From: Mucor racemosus
Lineage: Eukaryota; Mucoromycota; Mucoromycetes; Mucorales; Mucoraceae
Direction of reading: 5' to 3'
NCBI GenBank assembly: GCA_027405735.1
Contig: JAPEHQ010000004.1
Location: 124,001 to 188,000 of the forward strand
Length of the DNA stretch: 64,000 nt
Shown here: positions 49,553 through 60,890 of the stretch, in pieces
How positions within the stretch are numbered: the first letter of the stretch is position 1
Layout of the letters: every line of letters starts with the position of its first letter
Position numbers and translations under genes: made by a program
The notes under the pieces: model-generated
What the model was told of the DNA's origin: nothing
The model's input: only the letters and a program-made list of their open reading frames with translations
Database searches by the model: none

Positions 49553-50896
49553 TTACTCGTTATTCAAGAATCGACTTTTATAATTGAAATTAGTATTATT
49601 TAAATTGCTCGATTTCCTATTATCTGAAATAATCAAGTTTCCATCATTGTCAAATTTTGCAACATCTTTAAATTGAGAGCACTTTTCATCCATATAATCC
49701 ATAATCTTGGTAAAATTGGGATGATTTGTCTAAATATATCAATTAATATCCCAAATATATATCACCATAATCATTAAATTACCTTTTTGAATACTGTAGC
49801 AGGCATTATTTCTGGAAAGAAAAGTGAATACGCGCCAAGTCTTTCAACTGCTTCAACTGTTGCTTTACAATATTTTGGGAATTCAATGACATGCGAAGAA
49901 CCGTTCAATCTTGGATTGTTTAAGCAATCTATAGGAAAGGATGTTTGAGAAAGAAGCCTTGTATATATAATTCATGATATATACCTCTTAAATTCATAAA
50001 ATACCGTGCTTTGTTTTGCGCGACTTTTTTAGTTGATAAATATTGATCTTCTCTTTGCGTCAGCTTTCCAACTCGGTAGGCAATCAAATGTAGTTGGCAC
50101 AGACCTAAAATACTCAGGTAATCGAATTCTTGGAGGATATGAAATGTACACGTACAAGTGGGATTAGATGTCTGGCCAGAGAAAGTGTAGTTGATCTTGA
50201 AGCTCTCATCTACAGTTTTCATTCTTGTTTTAAATACATCCCTACTTCTCTCTACATGATTCAACATGTTTTCTATCTCTAAATTCATCAAACAAACAAA
50301 ACAAAACAAGGCAAATGTCAATAGCTTAACTTGAGCAAGTATTTTATTTACAAACCTCTAAAAGCTTCTTGTGATAACAATTTTTGAAGAGATTTAGAAG
50401 CTGGTTGTTTTCCTTTTGAGCTCTCTGATTTTGCTCTTTTTTGGTTAGATTTTTGTGGACCCACAACTGCAATTCTAACTCTCTTGGTACCAGATTCCTC
50501 ATAACTTGAATCGGAATAAGATGGTTCCTTGTCATAATCTCCTTCGTCAGTCGATTCATTAGATTTTTCTGTGGCTTGATTAGTATTAGTACTAGAACTA
50601 GTAGCTTTGCTATCATTAAACGTTTGAATTGAATTTTCGAAAACGTCATTGATAATTAGGCGCAAAGTGTCTATATTAGATTAGATTTGCATTATTCAAT
50701 TGCTTTCTGCGCGTAATAACTCTTTAAATGACTTACTTCCATCGATATGCTGACAATCTTTTAAAATATTTATAATAGCATCTTTCTCTGTGTTATCATC
50801 CCATAATAACATGCTTTTCTTCACTAGACGTAACTGATATTGAATATAAAACTGGAAAAGTTCGTTATCAATTGGAAGGCTTTGTTGAGAGCTCAT
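49553..50896 (-). CDS. Tandem unknown family, paralogue 3 (363 residues)
   Basis: Exons are 50896-50737, 50670-50356, 50278-49985, 49928-49783 and 49729-49553, giving 363 residues with no defect. Shared motifs with paralogue 1 include LPIDNELFQFYIQYQL, NTLRLIINDVFENSIQ, EIENMLNHVERSRDVF, RMKTVDESFKI, LIAYRVGKL, KYCKATVEAVERLG, FFPEIMP and SRFLN at the end. The exon 2 linker is Ser/Glu/Lys-rich (GDYDKEPSYSDSSYEESG) with basic clusters. The first donor (GGAA|GTAAGT) is identical in all three copies. The stable ends with a fast-changing disordered middle suggest two structured domains joined by a flexible tether. Confidence 0.82.
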
Positions 50897-51778
50897 TTTT
50901 GAACTTATGACAAAGAATATTAAAGAAAAAGGCTCGTTTGATTAGTTTTTTTCTTGGTAAAATCAAACCTACGTGAAAACTGTTTAGTCTGGGTTGAATT
51001 TTTGATATATCATTCATGCCAAAATGGGTGAAGAAAAGAAATTGATCTGTTAAAACTTGAGCTATCCTCTCAAAATGACATCTAGGCGTTTGTTAGGCAT
51101 ATAGATTGGTTTTTGATGCTTATTTATTTAAATATATATAGTGCCTTTGTCAGAGGTCATAACAGATCGCATGCTTTGCATCTCAAACAGCTCATTCAAA
51201 TGGTTACAATATTATTCAGTGCTGTAGTAGTAGTAATACAGGTTTTACACTTGAAATCCAAACGTTTTTACTATTTTTTTTTTGAACGAAACAGAAATGA
51301 AATTTAGACAAAGTAAAGATACAAATTTGTATGAAGCGAAAATAAGATGTTAGATAAAGTCATTGCCAGATTTACATTAAAATGAATTTAATTTGAGATA
51401 AATATGTAGATTCAATCAAGCAATGTATTTCTGGATCATCACCATCTTCTTCCTGATTTAAACCCCGAACTTTGGTAATGATAAAAATTGCAACAGATGG
51501 AAACAAATGCTAGCAATTACTTCAAATCAGTATATTGTTGTAAGATATTTATCATATATTGATTGCTTGGATATCCGGTAAGTACTGATTAATGCATTAA
51601 AACCCTCATACTGTACATCGCCTCCACACGTAATGGCGGCTTTTTATCCTCTCTTTTTTTTTTTCCTTATTTTCTACATCCCGTTATTCGCAACAATCGA
51701 TAGTGTACAGATCCTTGATTTTAAATAAAATTCAAGCAGTAAAGACGAGCAGAGAATCAGGTATAAAGTATAAAATCT
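50897..51778. other. Intergenic region with no supported gene
   Basis: Upstream region of paralogue 3 at its left end. The frame at 51113-51307 has no domain. Confidence 0.4.
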
Positions 51779-52229
51779 TTGAAGAACAATTTATTTTTTA
51801 TAAGCATTATTTACTTAGGGAAAAGACCGCAGCCGACACGCAAGGATTGTAAAGAAATTGGTCACTATAGCAAGAAATACTACAAATGTAGACTTTATAA
51901 AGAAAACAAAGCAGACGATGGTGGTTACAATACAAAGCAAATTATAGACTTTCTAATTCTTTTGATAGCTGGTGCAAGTAAGAAGCGATAAATTTCAGTG
52001 ATCAAGAATGTCAAGAGAGAAGCAAAACGCCAGAATTTGTAATTTATGCTATAAAGACTCTTTAAAAAAGATGGGTGGTGTCAAAGGTTCCAGTGTTCTT
52101 GGATATCAAAACTGTAAAACACTGTGGCAGAGAGGCATCAATGCTGCCAAGAACATGCTTCTTATTTCATCATTAATAAGGAATGGTTATGGTCGTCCGG
52201 AGGTGTTTTCTCCTAAGGCAAGATCCTGA
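51779..52229 (+). pseudogene. Fanzor/TnpB-like C-terminal remnant next to a zinc-knuckle fragment
   Basis: The second piece (52008-52229) reads ARICNLCYKDSLKKMGG, then NCKTLWQRGINAAKNML and GYGRPEVF. A zinc-finger Cys pair followed by W-x-R-D-x-N-A-A-x-N is the signature of the zinc finger plus RuvC-III segment of TnpB and its eukaryotic Fanzor relatives, RNA-guided nucleases carried by transposons. The catalytic aspartate position is Gly here (QRGINAAKN). The first piece (51779-51991) has KDCKEIGHYSKKYYKC, a knuckle-like motif; its link to the second is not shown. No RuvC-I or RuvC-II part is visible, so the gene is a relic. Confidence 0.5.
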
Positions 52230-52449
52230 TTATACAGTTTATTTAATTTGTATCGCCGTAATAAACACGGTTTTTTTTGTTGGGAGATTTAGATCATTAC
52301 AGGTAAGTTGTAAGTATTATTACTATTCAACCAAAGGACTAATTTCATTTTCATTACATCTTCATTACATCCAAACTTTATCCTCACTACATCTCAATTT
52401 TGTCTGGATTTGAAGTAGAAATACTGTAGACGCAAAATACTCAAACTCG

Positions 52450-52500
52450 TATTTCTTTTTCTTTTTCTTTTTCCCTCGTTGTTTGATTTCTTTTTACAAA
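52450..52500 (+). promoter_or_regulatory. Pyrimidine tract before the peroxiredoxin start
   Basis: A CTTTTT-repeated tract runs to the start codon at 52502, a leader type common in highly expressed fungal genes. Confidence 0.5.
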
Positions 52501-52501
52501 A

Positions 52502-53095
52502 ATGTTGCGTACAACTTTTTCTCAAATCCAACGTCGTACTTTTAGCAATACTAGTCGTTTACTCATTGCTGAAGGCGATGTTATCCCCAACATTGAAGTT
52601 CAACTTAAATCACCTGGGGAGACAGTAAAAACCCAAGATTTATTCAAGGGCAAAAAGTCCATTTTGTTCGGTAATTAGATTAACAGACTTTTTTAAGAAT
52701 TGAAAAGCTAAACATATATTCATGTAGGTGTACCTGGTGCTTTTACACCTGGATGTAGCAAGACACATTTGCCTGGTTATATCAAGGAAGCAGAGTCATT
52801 AAAGTCAAAGGGTGTTGATTTAGTTGCTTGCGTTGCTGTCAATGACGCGTTTGTCATGACCGAATGGGGCAAGGCACATCAGGCAGATAATAAAGTGACT
52901 CTATTAGCTGACTCTAAAGGTGAATTAGCAAAGGCCATGGATCTGGACTTTGATGCATCTGGTGCTTTAGGTAGTCATCGTTTCAAGAGATTTGCAGCCA
53001 TTTTAGAAGATGGCAAAGTAAAGAAATTGTTTGTTGAGCCTGATACTACAGGTTTGAATGTTAGTTTGGTAGAAAATGTTGTCAAGAGTTTATAA
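52502..53095 (+). CDS. Peroxiredoxin 5 type, probably mitochondrial
   Basis: A thiol peroxidase reducing hydrogen peroxide and organic peroxides. Exons 52502-52670 and 52728-53095 give 178 residues, normal for the Prx5/Ahp1 class. The N-terminus (MLRTTFSQIQRRTFSNTSR) is basic, lacks acids and looks like a mitochondrial presequence. The peroxidatic cysteine is Cys66 in PGAFTPGCSKTHLPGY, the class signature, and the active-site Arg lies in SHRFKRFA. A second Cys occurs in VACVAVND. The intron falls just before the catalytic loop. It is followed on the same strand by the transferase gene after 123 bases, a short distance but with its own start. Confidence 0.93.
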
Positions 53096-53218
53096 ATAAA
53101 TGTAAATTGCCTCTCCCTTCTCTGTGTAACTTTATATTATATATATTTAACTTGAGTGTAATCCCACATTTAGTACCAAAAAAATTCTTTTTTCTTTTTT
53201 CTTAATTATACAACTGTA

Positions 53219-54679
53219 ATGATCAAGCAAAAAAAACTAACATTTATTATAACAATCTTATTTACTACAAGCATATTACTTTCTTGCTATTTTTTATTTA
53301 TACAAAATCAATCAAACAACGATCCTCAACAAGAGAAATTTCTAGCATATTTACCCCATTCTGGATTATCTAATCAGCGTATAGAACTAGCAAATGCTCT
53401 TTTACTAGCAGCCTTATTAAAACGAACATTGATTATACCGCCTGCATTCTTGGGAAATGTTGTAGGTTGGATGCAGATGGATCAACTACTCGATCATCTA
53501 AGTTGGTTAACAACTCCAAAAGACTTTGACTTGATTTGTCAACCACCAACACCGGGGGATCTCCATAGTTATACTCAAAGAAGTAAATGTGCTGAATACC
53601 ATCAATTTGCTGCAATTCCTTGGAGCCAACTACATGATTTTTCTACGCTAGAACCCTATGTAAAAATGCGATTTATTGACACTGTTTCGTTTACAAAATT
53701 ACAGCAAGACCTTAATATTCACGACAATGATACTTTTATTCATTATGATGATCATTTATACGATTGGAGACTTTATGAAGATATTGAAGAAGCAAATACA
53801 ATTCTACAAAATGGCTCAAATTTCGTTGATAGTTTTACTGATCGTAAATTTTACAAGATTTTCACACCATTGCATTGGCAAAAACGACCAGAACGTTTAT
53901 TACATTTAGGTGGTATTTTTGGTTCAACTCGTATGAATATGGTGAAACCAGAACATATTCAATTGCAACAATTAATATCATCTACATTACATTACCGATT
54001 GGATACACCTTTAGGAGAGACAGTTGCTGGCATTGTACAACATTTAGGTGGAAAAGCAACCTTCAATGCTGTTCATTTTCGGTTGAGAGACGTTCCATTT
54101 AGAAAATACGCCATGGATAATTTGCATCAATTTGAACGTAATATGTCGATAGCAACAGGGACACCTGTACCACCACTTCCGCCATATAATGAATTTGGTG
54201 TATTATCAAGCATACCAAAACCACCACCTCCACCAGAGCAACCTATTAGTTTATCACCACAATACGATTTATCTTTACCGCCTTGGTCAAACGTTTGTGA
54301 AAATGTGTCACCGGATTTAAATGTTTCAATGGAAGATGTAGGATCCAGAGCAGTTGTATACATTGCAACAGATCATAAAGATATTCGTGGAGAAAACAGT
54401 CGACTGCTGGAATGGTTCGATTATTTTCCTTGTACATTAACTTTAAACGATATACCACCAGAATTATTGGATCCATTGGACAAAATGCATTGTATGTATA
54501 ATCCTAACAAATCACTAAAATCCTTTTTGATCCCGTTGGTGGATGCTATGGTAGCAGCACATGCAAGGCGCATATTTACAACCCCTCGATCAACGTTTTC
54601 CAAATATATAGCTGAATTAAATGAAGCATGGGTGCTGAAAGAACAAGGTTATGCAACATCTTCTTTCTTTTTGTATTAA
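53219..54679 (+). CDS. O-fucosyltransferase-like type II membrane protein
   Basis: A single exon of 486 residues. Residues 8-27 form one hydrophobic segment after a short basic tail (MIKQKKLT), the layout of a Golgi or ER type II glycosyltransferase. The motif GLSNQRIELANALLLAALLKRTLIIPP, given here in its first part GLSNQRIELANALLLA (about 48-63), is characteristic of the protein O-fucosyltransferase superfamily, as are FNAVHFRLRD (about 282) and the later YIATDHKD and RRIFTTPRSTFSKYI, which line the nucleotide-sugar site. A proline-rich loop (PKPPPPPEQP) sits between them. The donor is presumed GDP-fucose from the family; acceptor unknown. No signal-peptide cleavage site is evident. Confidence 0.8.
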   Translation: MIKQKKLTFIITILFTTSILLSCYFLFIQNQSNNDPQQEKFLAYLPHSGLSNQRIELANALLLAALLKRTLIIPPAFLGNVVGWMQMDQLLDHLSWLTTPKDFDLICQPPTPGDLHSYTQRSKCAEYHQFAAIPWSQLHDFSTLEPYVKMRFIDTVSFTKLQQDLNIHDNDTFIHYDDHLYDWRLYEDIEEANTILQNGSNFVDSFTDRKFYKIFTPLHWQKRPERLLHLGGIFGSTRMNMVKPEHIQLQQLISSTLHYRLDTPLGETVAGIVQHLGGKATFNAVHFRLRDVPFRKYAMDNLHQFERNMSIATGTPVPPLPPYNEFGVLSSIPKPPPPPEQPISLSPQYDLSLPPWSNVCENVSPDLNVSMEDVGSRAVVYIATDHKDIRGENSRLLEWFDYFPCTLTLNDIPPELLDPLDKMHCMYNPNKSLKSFLIPLVDAMVAAHARRIFTTPRSTFSKYIAELNEAWVLKEQGYATSSFFLY

Positions 54680-56036
54680 CTTTGTGTATATTATCATATA
54701 ATAAATTATCGAGTCAATTTCTCATAGAGGCTCTTCTATATATAATATATCAGGTTACTCAAATCAACGCTAATTTAATATGAACCAGTAAAATAATATT
54801 AAAAAATGTATAAATCAGGGCAAATTAAATTGAAATGTAAAGGAAAGAGAAGGTACCCAGCCTAAAAGGATAATTTTTTTTGCGTATTTTGTTTGTTGGG
54901 TCACTGTGTTACATTATACATAAGCATCTGAACTCATAAATGTACATGTTGAAATAAATATTACATGACATATTGATGCTTGATCTTTGTAGTAAGCATA
55001 TTTTTATGCAGTATCTATCTACAGTTGCAAGTAGCATTTGATATAAATAGGTCATATTTTTAAATCAACTAACATTTTAAGCTGTCATACAAAAAAATTA
55101 TGATGGGTGCACAAGTTGAAGGACGTACAAATGATAAATTTAGGAAGGCCTACATTCATTTTGTAGAATTTAGATTTTTGTAGATATTAAAAATAAAAAA
55201 GATGGTGCTAAGCATCGTATATCATACTGTGTCAGTTGTTAATAATAAGTCTAAAATTTGCGATAAATCAAATGAAAACAAGGCAACTATTGCTAGTCTC
55301 CAATATGGAGTCCAAATACATACTAATCCTTGTACACTGAGTATGAGAAACTGACTGTGGCGTTTAGATTAATTAACTATATGAAGCTTAGTTACCAGCA
55401 TCGTTTGCACCACAGAATCTATGCACCATCTAATTTCTACCTCGAGTACATTTCATCTTTCCCATTTATATTTTGTACAATCATTTAATAAAATCGGTGG
55501 TAAAATTATCTTGTGCTATTAATACATTGTATATGGATATATATAGCGATCCCAAAACTCGAAAGTGTCTCAAACCACTTTACATGCACTTAACAGTAAG
55601 TCATGATCTATCACATGTACGAGAATAAACAATTCTTAAATAGTTTATTATCAATAGGAATGAATTCAAAGTACATCACGATTCTATGTGTAAATGTAAT
55701 TGTGCAATCACATTTTGTGGATTTTTCAAGAAATAGCTCCGAAAAGTCATCGTTTCTGTAGCAGTTTAAGAGATAATATAAATAAAACCTGATGTATGAA
55801 TATTTCTCTTTTGAATAAACCAGATACTAAAAATATATTGTTATTCTTCAAGTAACAATATCTGTAAATAGTAAGATATGTGAATCAGAGATGTGCCATC
55901 CCAAAACTAGTAAACATAATACATAAGGATTAGTTCATTAATAACAAGAAACAACAGTAATTATTATGAAAAAATACATTGCATGATATACTGGCGTCTA
56001 CAAACACTACTATTCGAAATGAGGGCAAAAAGATAT
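54680..56036. other. AT-rich intergenic region
   Basis: No gene recognised. The region ends at the tRNA gene. Confidence 0.4.
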
Positions 56037-56118
56037 CGTCGCCTGCAGGATTTGAACCTGCGCACGCAGAGCGTATATGATTTCTAGTCATACTCCTTAA
56101 CCACTCGGACAAAGCGAC
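56037..56118 (-). tRNA. tRNA-Ser (anticodon AGA)
   Basis: The minus strand folds as a class II tRNA of 82 bases without CCA. The acceptor stem GTCGCTT pairs with AGGCGAC (one G-U). The D-arm contains TCCGAGTGGTTAAGGA. The anticodon stem TATGA/TCATA closes the loop CTAGAAA with anticodon AGA. A long variable arm (TACGCTCTGCGTGC) follows, as required for serine, then the T-arm GCAGG-TTCAAAT-CCTGC and a G discriminator base. There is no intron. Confidence 0.96.
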
Positions 56119-56785
56119 TTCTTATATTTTTCTAAATATTATTTTTTATAACAGGTAATAGTTAAAATATTACGCTCACGTGATATGTTTCGCCTGCATT
56201 CTAACATTTTCAGTTCGATAGATCTGTTCAGTATTTAGTTATTACTAGTTATGAATATATAAGCTCATGTTACATACTTGCTTCAATAATAAACTTAACT
56301 TCTTTATAAATAAATATACTATTACTACATTTATCAATAGTTGTTCCTTACAGACTAAACATATAAAACATAACTGAAATACCTAATAGCCTTCGGCTAT
56401 AGGTACATAACAGTTATCGCAATTTTGATACATGTGTATTTATTGATAGGCAAACTTGTGGGATAACCTTTCACTGAAAATAAAGTACGTATTACATCGT
56501 TTTCCCTGCAGGTAATACGTCCATATTTTTTAGTGGTGGAGTAAACGTTGTACAGGAGTCAAAAAATATTGAAAAATTTGCTTGCCTCTGGGTAAATTTT
56601 TAAAAAGTGAATTTTTTTCTGAAATTCCAAAACACCCGTTTCCTTTTTCTCCTAAAAAATATGAAAACAATTTATAAGAAATCCTTTTCAAATAAAAAAT
56701 ACTAACATGTATTTGAATGCAAAGATAGATATATATATATTAAAGCTAAGCAAATATCATGTATATTTTAATTTTATAAATTCTT
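56119..56785. other. Intergenic region
   Basis: No gene. A small imperfect hairpin, ATAGCC-TTC-GGCTAT, lies near 56386-56400. Confidence 0.4.
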
Positions 56786-57137
56786 TAGAATTTGTGATTT
56801 TGTGAGCTTTTTTTCAAATCCGGTTGTATCATCTTATACTTTCCAAGTTGAACCTGTTAACAGGCCAATGTTATATCTGTATTTTATACATTACTGTACA
56901 TAAAATACGCTTTAGAATAATTAGTTATATATACAGTCAAACCTTAATTTTTGTATTATGAAATTTATATATCTGCATCTCACAGCTGCTTGAATTATTT
57001 TAAAAGCCGCGTCCGGGATGTCCGGTAATTTTTTTCTAGAAATTTACAGCTTAAAAATATTATTAGATGGCCGCATCTGGGGACTGTTCGGTATTTTTTG
57101 GAAGAGTGACCATTGGCAAAAATGTGGATCACATATT
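56786..57137 (+). repeat. Inverted repeat arm, left (pogo-like terminus inside)
   Basis: Reverse-complement match to 62866-63208. Inside it lies TA-CAGTCAAACC at 56932-56943 followed by CCGCGTCCGGGATGTCCGG, which resembles termini of pogo/Fot1-type transposons. Homology continues outward past that point to about 56786, so the arm is not simply a transposon end. Confidence 0.65.
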
Positions 57138-57519
57138 TAATTTATAGTAAAAAAGAAACTCCCTTTTCTAAAACCACACTCAAGGGTTGTTTATAAATGA
57201 GCCAAAAATATTCCGTTTATCTAATTTCTCTTTTATTTTCAATCTTTTTAATTTGAGCTGAAAACATAAATCTGATAGTAGTTCTACTTTTGATTATAAT
57301 TCTTACACCATTTTATTAAACTGTATTCATCTCATTCATGAAAGTTTTTTGCTTACAAAGTCCTATAATAACTACGTTACATGTTTATTAGCAAGTTTTT
57401 TATTATGTTAGAAACTAACACAGGCCCTGATTGTTGATTTAATTTCTTCAAAAAATATCCAGTGGGTAAATAATTCATATTGTTTTATATGAGTAACAAC
57501 TGACTTGATTTGTATCATT

Positions 57520-57740
57520 ACGGCCGATCTGTGCTGCACAAGATGATTTCGTTGTGTCCAGGTGGGCTGCACACTATAGCCTGAGCTGTTGTGCCTACTA
57601 CTGAATATGGCTAAAAAGATAACAAGATGCACATGGGCACAACAAAAGAAACTGCACACAAGCACAACGCTAAGCCTGTGTGTGGAGGATTATAGATTCT
57701 GTCCATGTGCATGACATTAATCCCATGTGTGCATAATAAT
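57520..57740 (+). repeat. Dispersed repeat family E, copy 1 (uninterrupted)
   Basis: Higher-GC segment starting CGGCCGATCTGTGCTGCAC and ending CCATGTGCATGACATTAATC. It matches 63232-63424 plus 63983-64000, where a solo LTR splits it. Confidence 0.8.
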
Positions 57741-58589
57741 AAGAAAATCCGATTATGCGCAAAATGAGCTAATTGTATGGGCACAAATTGGTTAGTACAT
57801 GAGGATTGTGCCGTTCCCAAAATTTCATTACATTTTTCTTTATTAATATAGATTATAGACAATACATGCAAGAACCAATATATTTACAATTATTATTATT
57901 ATTTTTGAATATGTTTATTATAATAGCTATAATGTTTACAGCAACAATGGTTTTTGCTCGAGCATAAACTTAAATAACACTTACTGCTTAAATTTATATG
58001 CAAGCCAAATCTAAGATTATACATGTTACTTTATCACACATAAAATTTAAACAAATGAACCTTCTTTAAACTTACTATTTTAGTTTACAATTGTCAGCTG
58101 TAAAAAGGTTTGTTTACAAGTATACAGTTGCTACGATCAAAACTATGGTTATTAGTCAAGACATTAAATTGTTCTTTTTTTTTTTGTTTCTATATCATTT
58201 GAAATTTTACCACTTTTCTGGAACATTTTGTGGGTTTGTAGCCAGTTCTAGCTTTTGATTGAGTAGATATAAATATCATTGTTGCCTTAGATCTGATCTG
58301 GTAATCAAGAAAGACGTCCAACGATGCAGTAGTAAATAATGATATTTGATCTTAAAATGTGGTTAAATAAAAATATCAGTCTCTAGTATAGACTGCTATC
58401 TATATTAAAGAAATTAGTCCTTTATGTCAGCATGCGTATTCAGATAAAAGAAAAGAATACCAGCTTGATAGTCTGATATGCCTTATCAAACGGTGCATAT
58501 ATCCTTGGAATATAAAAACAAAAAGAGAGAAACAGCACACGTAGAAAAGGATCTCCAAGAATTTACATTATTTAGCGCAATTAAAACTT
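57741..58589. other. Unassigned AT-rich region
   Basis: Nothing recognised. Confidence 0.4.
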
Positions 58590-59690
58590 CAGTGGAATTA
58601 CATACTAAAAACGCTTGATAACAATAAAACAACCGAAATGCCAAGTGTCGCTCATGAAATATGATGCCACTTGAAATGTGAACAAAAATAATAAACAAAC
58701 GCTTCAATTGAACACAATAACAAACGCATGCTAAAAATATGAAATACCTTTTTGAACCATACATGTCGTGTAGATGATATCACCCTTGATCACGGCGCAA
58801 TCAATTACACAAATGACATATACATCAAAACAGGGTTCTATCCAAATCAATAATAATAATAAACAAAGATATCAATTTAGTCATTTGCTCATCTATATTG
58901 AAGTTGCACTAGCAATATAAATAAGATTATAGCATATAAAAACTACCCCTTAAAAATCAAGGTTACATAAAATAGATATAACAAAAGTAAATAAAACAAC
59001 CATTTTATCAGGGTTATATTATATAAGGGGCAAGAGACACAGACAAAGACTTATTTGTTATGTTAAGGTTTATTTCAGAATATATAATAAGGGAAATGAT
59101 GAGGAGGACTGACGAAGAAATAAAAGGAATTATGAAAATAAGATGGTTATTTATACTAAATTATTCAAGAGTCTAGTTCACTTCATGAACTAGACTTCAG
59201 GGACACAATGTTACTGAATTACTCTATAACTTGAATGCGAGTAAGTTGATATTGTAATGTGGTCATTGGTTGTGCCGCAGTGCGGGTAGTAATAGAATGT
59301 CTTGCATAAACTGGAGATTGATATGCAATTCGGATAAGGTAATAATGTGTGATATATTTAGGATAGTAGTAGTAGTATAATAATAGATTAAGCTTTACAG
59401 GTTCATGACACATTTCCCAAAAGGTCGATATTGTCACACTTGACATACAATCCCTTATGGTCAATGCTCTACACAATTTACCTCTTAAAATATCAAATCA
59501 ATAACAATGTACTCAAAACTGGAAGATTACTAAATATACATCCATTCAAGTCTGATGGTATCCAAGTTCTCCAAATCACTATAAATACCCTCATTCTTTT
59601 TCAATAATTTTAAATCTTCAGAAATCTTTTGTAATAAAAACTTTAGCTGATTATAATTGTATTTCTACTGCTTTTATTTTTTTTATTTTT
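58590..59690 (+). repeat. Repeat family C, copy 2, interrupted
   Basis: Matches 3480-4140 except for a 405-base insertion at 59006-59410. Confidence 0.85.
59006..59410 (-). mobile_element. Solo LTR (405 bases) with 5-base target duplication
   Basis: The insertion is defined by comparison with the empty repeat C copy near 3880, and is flanked by CATTT (59001-59005 and 59411-59415). Read on the minus strand it begins TGTCATGAACC and ends CCCTGATA, with a TATAAATAA box (59145-59153) and an AATAAA signal (59069-59074) in the correct order for an LTR. The end is TA in place of the usual CA. No internal retrotransposon sequence is present, so it is a solo LTR left by recombination between two LTRs. 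Confidence 0.8.
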
Positions 59691-59949
59691 TTTATTTTAG
59701 TAAATAACTTCGTCATTTACTGCAAAAACCTTGCTAAATTGCTCATTTCATCCAATGCAAAAGCAACATTACGGCGAATGAACCATAAACTAACAAAATA
59801 GGCAATATCTGTTATCATAGAAACATACATTTTTCTACCAGAAAAACCGTCTGTCATGTCATAGATTCGTTAAAAATTGTAAAAGCGAGCCCGTAGAGCA
59901 ACGCCGTAATTGAGTATAGCAAGATTGAATGGCTAAGTCTCTTATACTA

Positions 59950-60660
59950 TGGTATATATCTAAGTTTTAATTAAAAAAGCGGTTTTTTTAAACTTTTCTT
60001 ATATTTAACCACGTACGGTCTGAAAATTCAGTTTTTGTAGCGGACATTTTCGGGGCTCATTTTATCCTTACCAACACTCATGATTTTGATCAAAAAACAG
60101 AAAAATCAAATTTTGATACTAAAATAAACGTTTAAATATACTACATTATAAGAGAAAATTGTAGCTATAGCTAATACAAATCTTATAAAAGCTTAATATT
60201 AAATGTCAAGTAATAAAATTTTGCACTTTTGCCCGAAAAACTGGTTTTTGGTTAAAGGGTTTTCATGTAATATTTTGCAATAAAAATGTTTGTTGTTTTT
60301 TATTGAGCAAATAGAGCGCTAAATTCTCTATATGTTTATATTTTTTATTTTTATAATTGGTAGTATAATTAACTCTAAATTTGCAAAACCAAAAAAAAAA
60401 AATTAAAAAATGTCAAAATTGATGATCTGGACAGAAATAATTTTCTAAATTAATATTCCGCTTATAAGCCTTGTAAGTCTTAAAAATAAGAGATTTTATA
60501 ATGCTTGAGAACTTTTTCAAGAATTTACAATGCTGTATCCACTTGATTTGAGCTTATTACTGTAAATCTTTATACATGTTAATATTGTGTAGTAGTTTAT
60601 TTGATGATAATATAGCCTTGCTTCATAATTATTGCGCTAGAGGTAACGTACATTGAGCTT
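59950..60660 (+). repeat. Dispersed repeat family B, copy 2
   Basis: Parallel to 40620-41340. It ends abruptly where a dynein intermediate chain-like relic begins. Confidence 0.8.
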
Positions 60661-60890
60661 TAATCTTACGTTTCCAATATCATAAACATAAACATGGCCA
60701 TCATCACTGAAACGTATTGCCGTCTTTTTATCCTCTTTGTCCCAAGCCAATTTATTCAATGCTTTACTAGAACCAACAACTTAAGTACTTAAAAATGGTT
60801 CCTTGGTATTTTCATTTAAATTCCATAAACTAAATTGACTGGTTTCCTTTGCAGTAGTATCAAACGTATCATCAGCCCGCCTTATGATAA
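60655..60890 (-). pseudogene. Dynein intermediate chain-like fragment, second
   Basis: The minus strand reads QFSLWNLNENTKEPFLST, an in-frame stop, then VVGSSKALNKLAWDKEDKK and IRFSDDGHVYVYDIG. This matches the pattern LDLWNLNxDTExP ... ALNKxxW ... GDSEGxxxxYDVG at the C-terminal WD repeats of dynein intermediate chain, the segment that directly follows the one seen at 42158-42271. Confidence 0.6.
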
